Position numbers and translations under genes: made by a program. This document shows, in pieces, positions 17,333 to 26,285 of a stretch of 64,000 nt of DNA. How positions within the stretch are numbered: the stretch's first letter is position 1; each line of letters opens with the position of its first letter. The notes under the pieces are model-generated. The model was not told the DNA's origin, did not search any database, and saw only the letters and a list, made by a program, of their open reading frames with translations. Source of the DNA: an uncultured Armatimonadota bacterium (GTDB lineage: Bacteria > Armatimonadota > Fimbriimonadia > Fimbriimonadales > Fimbriimonadaceae); assembly GCA_903833215.1 (NCBI GenBank), contig CAILEM010000055.1, positions 1-64,000 on the forward strand. The letters are read 5' to 3'.

Positions 17333-17794
17333 AATTCCATCTCACGCGTCCTTTGCATCATGCTTTTCGCCATTTCGGCCCTGGCACACGGTGCTCATCA
17401 GTCGGCAGCCCCAGTCGGTAAATGGAAGGTGAAGAGTGTTTCAGTCCCAGCCACTGCTCCCCAGGCGGAGAAGGCGAAGGCGATGCTGATGAGTGCCTCC
17501 ATCGATTTTTCGAAGAACAAGACTTTCGCAATGAGTATGGGTGGCCCCATGAACGGGACTTGGAAAGTGACTGGGCATGACGTCGCCCTCACAGTCGTCG
17601 ACATGATGGGTCGAAAGATGACCGATTTCGTGGCGATGGCACGTGCGAACTACAAGACCGGTCCTTCGGCTCGAAACAAAGCTATCCTTGAAGAACTTAG
17701 CAAACCCCTGATGGCGGTTCTGAGCGCAGATGGAAAGACCCTAACTCTAAAGCCCGCCCCTGGAAAAGCGGGAATTGTATTTATGAGGCGGTAA
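17330..17794 (+). CDS. Secreted hypothetical protein
   Basis: The 154-residue product starts at GTG and has a signal peptide (about residues 1-22). The mature part recalls lipocalin-like small domains: GKWKVKSVSV, then a strand with NGTWKVTGHDVALTVVDMMG, and at the end LSADGKTLTLKPAPG followed by VFMRR. That is the usual pattern of bacterial proteins scoring remaining error or degradation in a beta-barrel fold, but no function can be named. Confidence 0.65.
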   Translation: MNSISRVLCIMLFAISALAHGAHQSAAPVGKWKVKSVSVPATAPQAEKAKAMLMSASIDFSKNKTFAMSMGGPMNGTWKVTGHDVALTVVDMMGRKMTDFVAMARANYKTGPSARNKAILEELSKPLMAVLSADGKTLTLKPAPGKAGIVFMRR

Positions 17795-17827
17795 ATTCTG
17801 GTTCGCATCCCGCGGTAATTGAAAGAG

Positions 17828-18457
17828 ATGTTGCGAAAATCACTCATCGCGTTGATCGATCGAATGTGCCGTGAGGAGCCAAATGTCAATTCGGACAACT
17901 CGGTGTCTTGGCATGCCTATCGTGAGGCCGAGCAGTTGTCGGACCCAAGCATGGTCGATGAATTTAGCGAATTTCTGAATACTGAGAAGGAAAAGAAGAG
18001 AAGAGCGGCGGCATATTTTATCGTTGGAAAGCTAGGATTGAAATGCCGGAGCGCTGATTGTGCCCGGATTCTTATCGGAGCCATTTCGCGCGAAAAAGAC
18101 CGATACATCGTCTCAAGTATCCTCGACCGATTGGCTGCCATTGAAAAGCCTCGAGAGGTTGATTTGAGTCCGATATTTCCACTGCTAAAGGAGTCCAAAT
18201 GGATTGTTCGCCAATCCGCGATTGGCGCTTTAGCAAAATCCGACTCATCCGAGGCAGAGGTCGAAGTGATCGCCGTCCTGATCGCAACATCCGACCCCAA
18301 TGACATCATTTGCTGTAACCAAACGCTGGGTGAGATTGGATCGATGGACGCGATCCCGCACATCGAGAAGAACCTCACTTCTCGAAAGCGAGACGTGAAG
18401 TACACAGCAAACTACGCTGTCCAATCCATCATGGCAAGACACGGAGTCCAGCCCTAA
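17828..18457 (+). CDS. HEAT-repeat protein
   Basis: About 209 residues of tandem HEAT-type helical pairs: RRAAAYFIVGKLG, RYIVSSILDRLAAIEKP, KWIVRQSAIGALAKSDSSEAE and IICCNQTLGEIGSMDAIPHIEKNL. Such solenoids are protein-interaction scaffolds; the partner is unknown. ATG 17828 is preferred, with TTG 17819 as an alternative. It is 33 bases upstream of the next gene, and the two may be an operon. Confidence 0.75.
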   Translation: MLRKSLIALIDRMCREEPNVNSDNSVSWHAYREAEQLSDPSMVDEFSEFLNTEKEKKRRAAAYFIVGKLGLKCRSADCARILIGAISREKDRYIVSSILDRLAAIEKPREVDLSPIFPLLKESKWIVRQSAIGALAKSDSSEAEVEVIAVLIATSDPNDIICCNQTLGEIGSMDAIPHIEKNLTSRKRDVKYTANYAVQSIMARHGVQP

Positions 18458-18490
18458 GCACCTGTCGGGGTCGATTCGGGAAGGTGATGT

Positions 18491-19207
18491 ATGGCAAACA
18501 GCTACAGGGTTTCGTGCTTCTTCGGTGATGATTCCAATGGGGTCGGTGCTAATGAATTGCCTGGTTACATAGTCTGTGACGAGACCTTGGATGAATCCCT
18601 TGGGAAAATCAAAAGCTTCTTGCAATCGTGGATTGAGAAAGGAGAAGCGACCAGTCAATCCGAAGACGCGCTTCGCCAACTCAACATCACCATTTATGGT
18701 CCGTTTCCTGAGGAACCAAGCAAGGTTGTTAGCAAAACTCCTCTGGAGCGGTTGGCCGAGGCCGGCTCCCTCGATGAACGATTTAATGCGCTCGGCAACG
18801 CTGCAAAGAGCCAATTTGATGCTGGTGAGATTGAAACCGCGCGGATTTATGCGGAGGAACTACGTGATCTTCTCCCGAGCTTTGAAGGTCATTGGAACCT
18901 TCACCACAATGTCGAGGCAGTGCACGTCGTATTTGGGAGATTGGCGCTAAGAGAGGGGAAGGTTGAGGAAGCCAAGCAGCACTTGCTTGAATCTGCCCAG
19001 GGTAGCGGTTCGCCGACCATGTCTTCCTTTGGCCCTAATATGAGCCTTGCGAGAGACCTGCTATTGGCAGGGGAATCGGAAACCGTGCTGGAGTATTTCG
19101 ACCTCTGCCGTAAGTTCTGGGAGATGGGGTCAGACAACCTAGACGAGTGGATCATGTATGTGAACGCTGGTCGGATGCCTGAATTTGGAGCGAATCTAGT
19201 TTATTAA
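18491..19207 (+). CDS. Hypothetical TPR-like protein
   Basis: The 238-residue product has an N-terminal alpha/beta part (residues 1-80) and a helical part with TPR-like pairs: ALGNAAKSQFDAGEIETARIYA and RLALREGKVEEAKQHLLESA. A recurring bacterial motif, SFGPNMSLARDLLLAGE followed by VLEYFDLCRKFW, is clear near residues 175-210. Function is unknown; a scaffold or immunity-like role is possible. SD GGGAAGG is well placed before the ATG. Confidence 0.65.
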   Translation: MANSYRVSCFFGDDSNGVGANELPGYIVCDETLDESLGKIKSFLQSWIEKGEATSQSEDALRQLNITIYGPFPEEPSKVVSKTPLERLAEAGSLDERFNALGNAAKSQFDAGEIETARIYAEELRDLLPSFEGHWNLHHNVEAVHVVFGRLALREGKVEEAKQHLLESAQGSGSPTMSSFGPNMSLARDLLLAGESETVLEYFDLCRKFWEMGSDNLDEWIMYVNAGRMPEFGANLVY

Positions 19208-19315
19208 TGGCTTGATCAAGTTTGAGCATCTTTCGGGAAAGTCTTTTCGCTAAGGACTGATATGTTGAGGTGAGTTGCTCCTTGTAGCGAAAATGCAGGT
19301 TGGGAGAATGGAGGC

Positions 19316-20368
19316 TTGCGGCATAATCGGCTTATGTTAGCTGGATTGTTGGCGTTCATCCTGATGGCCCCGGCGGCTCCGAAGAGTGCGGACCCGCAAT
19401 TGCAACCTGAGGCACGTGGAGTGTTGGATTACCTCCACTCGATCTACGGGAAGAAGGTGATCTATGGGCAGAGCACCAACACGGGAGTCGGGATTGGCGA
19501 TTGGCCCAATGCGGAGGCGATGAACAGAGTCGCGGGGAAGTACCCGGCGATGCTGAGTATCGACGTCTACGGTTGGAACCCACCCCACTGGGGCGAATCC
19601 TATCGGGCAGTCGTGGCGAGCTACGTAAAGGATGCGGGCCGGTGGTGGCGTGACAAGCACGGGCTGGTCACAATGCAGTACCACTGGGGCAACCCGCTGA
19701 TGCCGGACGGAAGCGCATGGGTGGACCAGCCGAAGACTGCACCTCACATCGACGTTGGTAAGCTCGTGACTCCCGGCACAACTGAAAATCGAGCAGCGAT
19801 GGAGGATCTGCGCCGTACGGCCGATGCAATGCAGCCTCTGGCGGATGGTCACGTTCCAATCCTCTTTCGACCATTGCATGAGATCGACGGTGGGTGGTTT
19901 TGGTGGACCGATCGACAGAAACCCGAGAACACCGCCGCGCTGTTTCGCCTCATCTTCAACTACTTCGTGAACAAGCGTGGATTCCACAACCTCATCTGGG
20001 TTTACAGTGGAGGGGTGCAAAAGGACCCGGTGGAGTTTCGAAAGCGCTTCTATCCGGGATCGGATTACGTGGATATCGTCGGTGTCGACATCTACAGTAA
20101 CCAAGCTGGACAGGATTATCGGACCGATGCCTACCAAAACTACTACGACAACATGAGTCATGTCGCTCCCGGAAAGATGCTGGCTTTATGCGAGTGCGAC
20201 ACAGTTCCCAGTCCCGCCGTGATGGCTTCAAAAGGGCCGCGTTGGCTCTATTGCCTCCCTTGGTGGGCACCCGGCAAGGACAATCCATCTGCTTGGGTTA
20301 AGCAAACTTCCAACCATCCGCTTATGGTAACCCTGGACAAATTGCCTCAGCATCTGTTCAAGCAATAG
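19316..20368 (+). CDS. Secreted GH26 beta-mannanase-like enzyme
   Basis: The 350-residue enzyme has a short signal peptide and one GH26 TIM barrel. Landmarks are the start of the fold VLDYLHSIYGKKVIYGQS, acid/base Glu189 in FRPLHEIDGGWFWW, the ring of Trp residues after it, and nucleophile Glu293 in LALCECDTVP. GH26 enzymes hydrolyse beta-1,4-mannans or related hemicellulose. TTG 19316 is taken because GGGAG lies nine bases upstream; ATG 19334 is possible but shortens the signal peptide. Confidence 0.9.
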   Translation: MRHNRLMLAGLLAFILMAPAAPKSADPQLQPEARGVLDYLHSIYGKKVIYGQSTNTGVGIGDWPNAEAMNRVAGKYPAMLSIDVYGWNPPHWGESYRAVVASYVKDAGRWWRDKHGLVTMQYHWGNPLMPDGSAWVDQPKTAPHIDVGKLVTPGTTENRAAMEDLRRTADAMQPLADGHVPILFRPLHEIDGGWFWWTDRQKPENTAALFRLIFNYFVNKRGFHNLIWVYSGGVQKDPVEFRKRFYPGSDYVDIVGVDIYSNQAGQDYRTDAYQNYYDNMSHVAPGKMLALCECDTVPSPAVMASKGPRWLYCLPWWAPGKDNPSAWVKQTSNHPLMVTLDKLPQHLFKQ

Positions 20369-20631
20369 ATGGCGAGGCGTGCCGCTTACCGGCTCTGAAG
20401 GCCCAATCCTAGGTGGAAACCACAACACATATCTCCAAACTAGATATGCCGTTTGCATCCTCGTAAGAACGAGTTGATTCTAGGGACCTCTTAAGCGTGG
20501 ACACGCAAGGGCTTGGGTAAAACAGCCTGTCCAGATTTTCTTGTAGGATATGTCGATTTCTGAAGAGGCGCTTCGACTAGCTCATGAGGCAGGATAAGCA
20601 GCCTGCCAAGAAGATAGTTAATGGCGAAGAT

Positions 20632-20973
20632 ATGAAATATTTGGTTGCGCTTCACCACCCCGAAGGTTACGACGGCTCGAAAGAAGGGCCACAGATGGGA
20701 CTCGACATCGACGCGCTCAATGACGAAATGTCGGCTGCAGGCGCCAGATTCTTTGCAGGTGGACTGCACCCGCCAACGACTGCGAAGTCGTTGCATGCAG
20801 GGCCAGATGGCAAGATCGTCGTCACCGACGGTCCGTACCTTGAGACGAAGGAATACATAGGCGGCTTTTGGATTTTGGATGTCTCCAGCCAAGAAGAAGC
20901 AGTGGAATGGGGCCGTAAAGCCGTCATCGCCTGCCGCGCACCGGTAGAAGTGCGTCAGTTTCATGGAAGGTAA
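20632..20973 (+). CDS. YCII/DGPF-domain protein
   Basis: A 113-residue YCII-related (DGPF) domain starting at MKYLVALHHPEG. The diagnostic VVTDGPYLETKEYIGGFWILD and the ending EWGRKAVIACRAPVEVRQF are seen. Such small ferredoxin-fold proteins are common next to ECF sigma factors and DinB proteins, and many remain unassigned. The frame is open upstream to 20584, but ATG 20632 gives the usual family N-terminus. Confidence 0.88.
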   Translation: MKYLVALHHPEGYDGSKEGPQMGLDIDALNDEMSAAGARFFAGGLHPPTTAKSLHAGPDGKIVVTDGPYLETKEYIGGFWILDVSSQEEAVEWGRKAVIACRAPVEVRQFHGR

Positions 20974-21393
20974 GAAACCAGCGACTGAGAGTGACGTGCC
21001 CTAACAGGTTCGAATTCCTCAACCTGCGCATGCACCGTTCTCCGTGGCGGAGTTCGGAACGCATAGGTAGCCACCAACCGCTGAGGTTTATGCGAGAGCC
21101 AAAATCCGCGTGAATCCGGAGAATGAAAGTCCCACTAATTTCTCTAACCACAATCGTCGCGGTTTGCTCGTCGAGAGGCAGTCAACGGGCCACAGCCTGA
21201 CGTGCGCGGTGCGCATTGGGCACAAACCCAATGTCGATGGTTGCAAGAGCCAACCACTCCGCATGTCGCGGCAGCTAAATACTCTTCCCAAAAGGGGGAG
21301 TTACGTTCTATCGGTACGGTCCATCCCGGTATGCTGGCGTTCAGCCGTGGACATCCATACAGGTGCGCCTGTACAATAGGATTCTCGCACTCC
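20974..21393. other. 420-base gap with no convincing gene
   Basis: I see no supported gene. The stretch holds a small hairpin (CATTGGG at 21214-21220, CCCAATG at 21227-21233) and a shorter one near 21007-21030 (CAGGTT with AACCTG). TACAAT at 21372-21377 may be the -10 element of the gene starting at 21394. Open frames here show no family resemblance. Confidence 0.5.
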
Positions 21394-21939
21394 ATGGCCA
21401 AGACTGCTACTCTCACAAGATTCAAAGCAAAACTCCGCCGTCCCGCCGAAGGCGGAGATTGGACATTTCTCCGCTTGCCCCAAGAAGCCAGCGACGAGAT
21501 GCCAGCCAGAAGCATGGTCTCTGTCGAAGGAACCATGAACGGATTCCCCTTCGCCGCCACACTTGAGCCCGATAGCGAAGGTGGCCATTGGTTCAAAGTC
21601 CTCCCAGCCTGGAGCCAAGGTGCGAACGCCCAAGTCGGTTCAGAAGTTGAGTTTGAGATTGCACCCGCCAAAGTAGAGCCTGAGCCAGAAGTCCCTGCCG
21701 ACCTGCGCGAAGCCCTTGCCTCCGCCCCAATTGCGCTGGCCACGTGGAACGACACAACCGCGATCGCCCGCCGAGACTGGATCACCTGGATGGGACAAGG
21801 CAAACTTGCCGAAACCCGCCGAATCCGCCTCGAAAAAATGATCGACATGCTCAGTCACGGCAAACGCCGAGTCTGCTGCTACGACCGATCGGGTCAAGCT
21901 AGCAAAGCATTTGTCTGCCCGGTCGCTGCGGACGAATAG
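21394..21939 (+). CDS. DUF1905/YdeI-like protein
   Basis: About 181 residues from ATG 21394. The first half is a DUF1905-type beta barrel (FKAKLRRPAEGGDWTFLRLP, GTMNGFPFAATLEPDSEGGHWF). The second half is the YdeI/OmpD-associated helical tail (VPADLREALASAPIALATWND, RRDWITWMGQGKLAETRRIRLEKMIDML), which often ends with a Cys-containing segment as here. The biochemical role of the family is unknown. The frame is open upstream, but the domain starts at 21394. Confidence 0.85.
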   Translation: MAKTATLTRFKAKLRRPAEGGDWTFLRLPQEASDEMPARSMVSVEGTMNGFPFAATLEPDSEGGHWFKVLPAWSQGANAQVGSEVEFEIAPAKVEPEPEVPADLREALASAPIALATWNDTTAIARRDWITWMGQGKLAETRRIRLEKMIDMLSHGKRRVCCYDRSGQASKAFVCPVAADE

Positions 21940-22093
21940 CGCTGGCGAGTCGTCGGCCAAGATCTTCGCCCGTCGTGAGAGAACTCTTTAGGGCTTTGGT
22001 CCAGATCCCAGTCGCTGGACTGCCTCGATTACGCTGCTCTTGAGGACAGTGGACCTAGCGGGCGTTTGGGGTGGCGCAGAATCTAGCTTGTCT

Positions 22094-22372
22094 ATGAGCA
22101 TCCCGTCAAATTACACACGTCCACACTCGAAGATGCGAGGCGCCCAGCGATGCCCTGCATGCGGGGAAGCTGCCGGCAAACGGGTTCGAATCACTTGGTG
22201 GGGCCTCGGCGTTGGTCCCGAGCTCATGAGTCTTTCGAGGTGCCAGATATGTCGTCACCAATTTAACGCCAAGACGGGTCGGTCCGTGAAATGCACTGTC
22301 CTCGTTTGCAACATGGTTGGCGCCGCAGTGTTTTTCGTGGTCATTGCTGCCTCCATCCTGTTGCACAGGTGA
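22094..22372 (+). CDS. Small zinc-ribbon membrane protein
   Basis: A 92-residue protein with two Cys pairs, CPAC near residue 19 and CQIC near 49, that can form a zinc ribbon. It ends in one hydrophobic C-terminal helix (VGAAVFFVVIAASILLH). Such short ribbon-plus-helix proteins are common and uncharacterised. ATG 22094 is preferred over a TTG at 22040. Confidence 0.6.
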   Translation: MSIPSNYTRPHSKMRGAQRCPACGEAAGKRVRITWWGLGVGPELMSLSRCQICRHQFNAKTGRSVKCTVLVCNMVGAAVFFVVIAASILLHR

Positions 22373-22456
22373 GAACTCAAGGAGGACCGGCTTGCTTGAA
22401 TCGACGAAGTTGAGAACATCCTGTTTGAATCGTCCTACGACAATTTTTGGTGTACG

Positions 22457-22471
22457 TATAATCAGGAAATG
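22457..22471 (+). promoter_or_regulatory. Leaderless -10 element (TATAAT-N6-ATG)
   Basis: A consensus TATAAT at 22457-22462 ends six bases before the ATG at 22469, so no 5' leader or SD can be present if it is used. Confidence 0.55.
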
Positions 22472-22996
22472 GCCGATCTCGAAACCCTGATTAAGCTCTC
22501 AGACCTCGCCTGGGAGACGATACGTGAGTCCATCGCTGGATTGTCAGAAGAGCTTTCCTGGGCTTTGGTAGACCTCCAACCCGGTGAGTACCTCCACTCG
22601 GAAGGGTCGATTTTGAGCCAAATCGCCCATGTCGCCAACGGCAAAATCATCTACGGCAGTGTCGGCTTTCGAGATACGGAAGTGCGCTGGCGGGAGTTGT
22701 CGCCCAAGATCGATTCGCTTTGGCCGAATCTGGACGCAGTTGTAGGTTGGCTGGGCGAAGCGCACGAATACTGGATAAATTCTTGGGCCGATGTCGAAGA
22801 TCTCGATGCTGAGCGGCCCAGGTTTGATGGCTCACCTGTTCCCGGATGGAAGCTGATTGCGACGGTGATGAATCACGATCACTACCACGCCGGTCAGATT
22901 CACCTGCAGAGAGCGATTCTCGCACCGACGTCAACACCTCCGCCTCCAGAAGGTGCCCTTTGGGAGAAGCACTGCAAGGACTTTCCGTGTTGGTAG
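22469..22996 (+). CDS. DinB-family protein
   Basis: A 175-residue four-helix-bundle DinB-like protein. The metal-site residues are visible: SQIAHVANGK on helix 2, and NHDHYHAGQIHLQRAI on helix 4. DinB/YfiT proteins are putative metal-dependent thiol transferases or hydrolases. One of four DinB proteins in this window; the next lies about 390 bases downstream on the same strand. Confidence 0.88.
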   Translation: MADLETLIKLSDLAWETIRESIAGLSEELSWALVDLQPGEYLHSEGSILSQIAHVANGKIIYGSVGFRDTEVRWRELSPKIDSLWPNLDAVVGWLGEAHEYWINSWADVEDLDAERPRFDGSPVPGWKLIATVMNHDHYHAGQIHLQRAILAPTSTPPPPEGALWEKHCKDFPCW

Positions 22997-23383
22997 CGGC
23001 GCACCTCTCGTACCACTCAAACAATAGAGCCACAGTCCGATATCTGACCTCATCCCGCTCGAACGCTGAAAGCGTGCGGTCATCAAAGCCCAGTGTTGCG
23101 TCGCAAAGCGAGGCTACGCTGGGACCCATGATCGTCGTCCGGTCAACGCTGTAAGTGTTGAGTCACCGGCTTCGGTTTTGTAGAGTGATAGGAGGCGCTA
23201 CGACTATACGCTTCCGCTGTCTTCTCATCCGCTACCGGAATCAACACTTTCAGTGTTGATCATTTTGCATCGGTCCCAACCCAGAGAAGCGCCGTCGCCT
23301 GCGCATCCATGGGCTTTGGGCACAAAACAACTTCGGCGTTTCGGAGGCTTTCATATTCCGTGACTATCGGTATCATTCGCGAG
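22997..23383. other. 387-base gap with a 9-bp hairpin
   Basis: No convincing gene lies here. A perfect 9-bp stem with a 3-base loop (ATCAACACT at 23240-23248, AGTGTTGAT at 23252-23260) could terminate the upstream DinB transcript. A minus-strand frame over 22980-23129 starting GPSVASLCDATLGFDD has the look of a spurious frame in a repeated intergenic sequence. Confidence 0.5.
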
Positions 23384-23386
23384 ATG
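23371..23386 (+). promoter_or_regulatory. Leaderless -10 element (TATCAT-N7-ATG)
   Basis: TATCAT at 23371-23376 lies seven bases before the ATG at 23384. TTTCAT at 23349-23354 is a weak -35 candidate with a 16-base spacer. Confidence 0.4.
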
Positions 23387-23869
23387 GAAAACCTGGTTGA
23401 TGCATGCAAGAAGCGAGCGGTAGGCGAGATGGAACTCTTCCTGCGGACCTTTGCCTATGTGCCGGATGATAAGTTGAACTGGACACCGACCGCAACTTCG
23501 AAGTCGGCGATACGCATCGCTGTCCATACCGCTCTTCACGCCGGAAGGTTTGCAAAGATGATCAGAGACCGTGCGCTTCCGCAAGTCGACAACCTTGAAG
23601 AGTGGTTGGCGAAAAATCTCGCCGAAGAAGTGGCGGTCACTGACCGTGCGGAGATGGAAGCCATCTTCCGGAAGGGAACTGAAGAAGTCCTCACCGCGCT
23701 GGACTCCTTGACTGCGGAGGAGGTCGAAATTGTTCTAGATTCGGGCCAAGGCTGGTCCATGCCGATGACCCAACTCATGAATCTCCCCGGTTGGCACGCA
23801 ACCCTTCATGCCGGTCAGATCGACTACCTGCAAACCTGCTGGGATGATCAGCAAATCTATGTCGAATAG
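23384..23869 (+). CDS. DinB-family protein
   Basis: A 161-residue DinB-like four-helix protein: MENLVDACKKRAVGEMELFLRT, TALHAGRFAKMI with a putative metal His, and LPGWHATLHAGQIDYLQTCW with the helix-4 His residues. It differs clearly in sequence from the first DinB protein, so the pair is not a recent duplication. ATG 23384 is preferred over an upstream in-frame ATG at 23309. Confidence 0.88.
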   Translation: MENLVDACKKRAVGEMELFLRTFAYVPDDKLNWTPTATSKSAIRIAVHTALHAGRFAKMIRDRALPQVDNLEEWLAKNLAEEVAVTDRAEMEAIFRKGTEEVLTALDSLTAEEVEIVLDSGQGWSMPMTQLMNLPGWHATLHAGQIDYLQTCWDDQQIYVE

Positions 23870-23885
23870 GCTAAGAGGATATGTA

Positions 23886-25179
23886 AGGAGTTATCCGGAA
23901 ATAACCTGTTCAAAAAGTGTCGGCCTGGGTCGGATCTCGTAGTTCCAGTCTCCATGGAATTCGTCGCGGACGAGGTTGAGTTCGGCCATTTTGTCGTCCG
24001 AAATCCTGATCTGTCCCCTTGGAATACTTTCCTGTATCGAGTTCGGAGTGGACCCTGAGTCCGGTCTTGGTCTTTGTTGCGGCGATTAGGTTGACGATGA
24101 CCTCCAGACTTGAGAGTGGCTTGGCCCTCCAGTTTAATGTGATTCGGGAGAAGAGTCTGTGCTCGATCTTATTCCATTTGCTCGTACCGGGCGGGTAGTG
24201 GCAGACGGCAATGGATAGTCCCGTCTCATCGGCAAGGCTCTGCAACTCGGATTTCCATAGCCGCACACGCGAACCGTTACTTCCGCCGCCATCGGCGGTG
24301 ACGAGCAGTTTGGTCGCTTCCGGATAGAGCGGGCTTCCCATGGAGCGCCACCAGCGCCGGATACTCTCGACGGCAAACTCGGCGGTGTCGTGATCGATCC
24401 CCACACTTACCCAGCCCAGATCCTTGTCGATGTCGTAGATCCCGTACGGACTGGCCTTTCCCAGTTCGGGAATCTCGAAGTCGTGGACGCGCACATTCTC
24501 CGGATCGCCCTTGGGCCGGAGTTCCCGTCCCGCGTTCTTGAATTGCCCTACCAGTTCCTTCTTCTTGGTGTCCACCGAGATGACCGGCTGCTTATCAAGA
24601 AGATAGGCTTTGGCCTTGGCGTTCACGTGCTCGAACTGGGCGTTCCGGTCCGGGTGCGATGTACCCTCAGTTACCTTGCGGTTGGCTTGCAGGCTGTAGC
24701 CGAGCCCATGAAGCAGGTTTGACAAAACCGAATGTCCCACCGAATGCCCCATCGTCTTGAGTTCGGCTTCCAAGTTGCGAATGCTTCGGATCGTCCACCT
24801 GAGGGGTGATTCGGGATCGCCACGCGTTGTGGACTCAAGAAGCGCCTCCAGGTCCGGGATCAGAGTCGGGTCAAGTTCGGTGACCTTCTTGCGTCCGCCT
24901 CCAGACCGCCTGATGCGGCCTGTTTCCAGAGGCTCACTGCCCGCCAGATCCGCAAGCCCATGCCGAATCACCGAGCGGGCGACTCCCGTCGCCTTCGATA
25001 CCGCCGAAATGCCGCCACGACCCAGAACCTTGCTCTCAGCACCCAGAAGCAGCCTTCGGGACCGCTCGTCAAGAGAATCACTCAAAAGGGCATAGCGTTC
25101 AGCAATTCCATTTGTGTCGTCCACATAATAGAGACGATTCAGAAAACCAATACGGAGCTATTATTTGCGGACAATTCCT
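23886..25179. mobile_element. ISAzo13-type insertion sequence with terminal inverted repeats
   Basis: The element is about 1.29 kb. Its ends are imperfect inverted repeats: left 23886-23904 (AGGAGTTATCCGGAAATAA) and right 25161-25179, which on the complement reads AGGAATTGTCCGCAAATAA, 16 of 19 identical. One transposase gene fills it. No convincing target-site duplication is seen in the flanks, and the exact outer base is uncertain by one or two positions. It sits between a DinB gene and the pilin-like gene without breaking either. Confidence 0.85.
23910..25124 (-). CDS. ISAzo13-family transposase, C-terminus frameshifted
   Basis: A DDE transposase with an N-terminal helix-turn-helix (ISAVSKATGVARSVIRHGL). 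The DDE residues are visible: Asp in ISVDTKKKE, Asp in LLVTADGGGSN and Glu in SKWNKIEHRLFS. The last 27 or so residues after KYSKG are out of frame. With one G fewer in the GGGG run (CCCC at 24015-24018 on the plus strand) the frame would read KYSKGQIRISDDKMAEL and on to YEIRPRPTLFEQVISG, the normal family ending, stopping at 23891 inside the left repeat. Start is GTG 25124, directly after TATTAT. Confidence 0.88.
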   Translation of the reverse strand: MDDTNGIAERYALLSDSLDERSRRLLLGAESKVLGRGGISAVSKATGVARSVIRHGLADLAGSEPLETGRIRRSGGGRKKVTELDPTLIPDLEALLESTTRGDPESPLRWTIRSIRNLEAELKTMGHSVGHSVLSNLLHGLGYSLQANRKVTEGTSHPDRNAQFEHVNAKAKAYLLDKQPVISVDTKKKELVGQFKNAGRELRPKGDPENVRVHDFEIPELGKASPYGIYDIDKDLGWVSVGIDHDTAEFAVESIRRWWRSMGSPLYPEATKLLVTADGGGSNGSRVRLWKSELQSLADETGLSIAVCHYPPGTSKWNKIEHRLFSRITLNWRAKPLSSLEVIVNLIAATKTKTGLRVHSELDTGKYSKGTDQDFGRQNGRTQPRPRRIPWRLELRDPTQADTF

Positions 25180-25366
25180 AAGTCAAACTTGATGTAGCAG
25201 TTGACATGAAAGATGTTCTCTTCATGAGTGATCTGCGCCAACACTGGCTTCTTCTTCAGAGATGGCCACCCGATGATCGAGTGCAAGTAATCTGTGTGCA
25301 GACTCGCTTGAAACGATAACCACCGAGTGGCCCAAGTATGTTAGTCGAGGATCAGAAACTGATGCC

Positions 25367-26272
25367 TTAGTTACCGATTCCGTCCCCGGATTTACATCCG
25401 CCTGGGTTATTGCCTCCGTCATAGGCGGCCATGTAAATGCAAGGATTTGCAAAGACCTTAGGGTCGGTCTCCAGACCATTCAAGGGGCTTCGAATGGTCC
25501 AGCTTCCAATAGTCGTGTCCAGCTTAGTGTTCTTGGCATGGCCATCGGCATAGGCCGCGTTGATTGCATCGCCCGCCCATTCGGGCCAACCCTGCTTTCT
25601 TAACGCAGTACAAGCGTCCGGGGTTGGGCCGTCAAACTTTAGGAGATGTATGTCACCGCGTCCAAGGCCAGCAACAACCGTGTCGACAGTGTCGCCTAGC
25701 AGCATCAAATTCGCTGGGCTCGCGAAGGAGGTGGCACTTCTGCCAGCTAGCACTGGGTTGCGATACGCTGCAGTGTAGCTCGTTCCATTTACTGTGATCG
25801 TATAGGGCGTGCCGTCAGGTTGAGTTGCAGGGCCGGTAGTCTGAGTCGTTAATCCCGTGTCGTCATTCCACTCGTTGCCAGTATTGTATCCATAGCCCCA
25901 TTCGGTCTGTTCCCTGAATGGGTTGTCGAGCCCGCCTGGTGCGATGTTCGGGTTCCCGCAAGCACTTGCGAGAGCCGTGGTTGAGGTCAATCGCCCCGGG
26001 CTAATCAGGATATCCGCGTTTTTCAGGTAAGGCTGGATGTAATAGTTAAACTCTCCGGGAAATCCATAGGACCAACTTGTCACTGTCACGTCGTCGTTGT
26101 CGTTCCAGTACATGTGGTGGGCGAGGGCAAGCTGCTTGACGTTACTGAGGTCTTTTGTGCTTTTGGCGGCTTTCTTAGCCTGAGCGAAGACAGGAAACAA
26201 GATGGCTGCAAGGATCGCGATGATGGCAATTACGACCAGAAGTTCGATCAAGGTGAAAGCACGTTTCAGCAT
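25367..26272 (-). CDS. Prepilin-like protein (type II pseudopilin, DUF1559-like)
   Basis: The 301-residue protein starts with a class III prepilin signal, [20 protein letters not shown]. The prepilin peptidase site lies between Ala5 and Phe6, and Glu10 (fifth residue of the mature protein) is present. It continues [23 protein letters not shown], the long helix typical of these pseudopilins in Armatimonadota and Planctomycetota. The large C-terminal domain ends in the H-x-G-type loop [16 protein letters not shown]. It is exported and probably assembled into a surface or secretion filament. TATCCT lies seven bases before the ATG. Confidence 0.93.
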   Translation of the reverse strand: MLKRAFTLIELLVVIAIIAILAAILFPVFAQAKKAAKSTKDLSNVKQLALAHHMYWNDNDDVTVTSWSYGFPGEFNYYIQPYLKNADILISPGRLTSTTALASACGNPNIAPGGLDNPFREQTEWGYGYNTGNEWNDDTGLTTQTTGPATQPDGTPYTITVNGTSYTAAYRNPVLAGRSATSFASPANLMLLGDTVDTVVAGLGRGDIHLLKFDGPTPDACTALRKQGWPEWAGDAINAAYADGHAKNTKLDTTIGSWTIRSPLNGLETDPKVFANPCIYMAAYDGGNNPGGCKSGDGIGN

Positions 26273-26285
26273 AAGGCCAAGGATA
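26270..26285 (-). promoter_or_regulatory. Possible leaderless -10 element (TATCCT-N7-ATG)
   Basis: On the minus strand TATCCT (26285-26280) precedes the pilin ATG by seven bases; no SD is seen. Confidence 0.35.

Noticed and set aside
19337-20161. 274-residue minus-strand frame
   Set aside because: Lies wholly opposite the GH26 gene, with no motif or start signal; a shadow frame.
21005-21035. tRNA-like T-loop (GGTTCGAATTCC)
   Set aside because: The flanking bases do not form the 5-bp T-stem and no acceptor, D or anticodon arms are found upstream.
21144-21848. 234-residue minus-strand frame
   Set aside because: Antisense to the DUF1905/YdeI gene; Ser/Arg-rich composition typical of a shadow.
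22647-23129. 160-residue minus-strand frame with GPSVASLCDATLGFDD
   Set aside because: Overlaps a DinB gene; the N-terminal words resemble spurious translations of repeated intergenic DNA.
23880-25185. Target-site duplication for the IS
   Set aside because: Flanking bases outside the inverted repeats do not match over two or more bases in any alignment tried.
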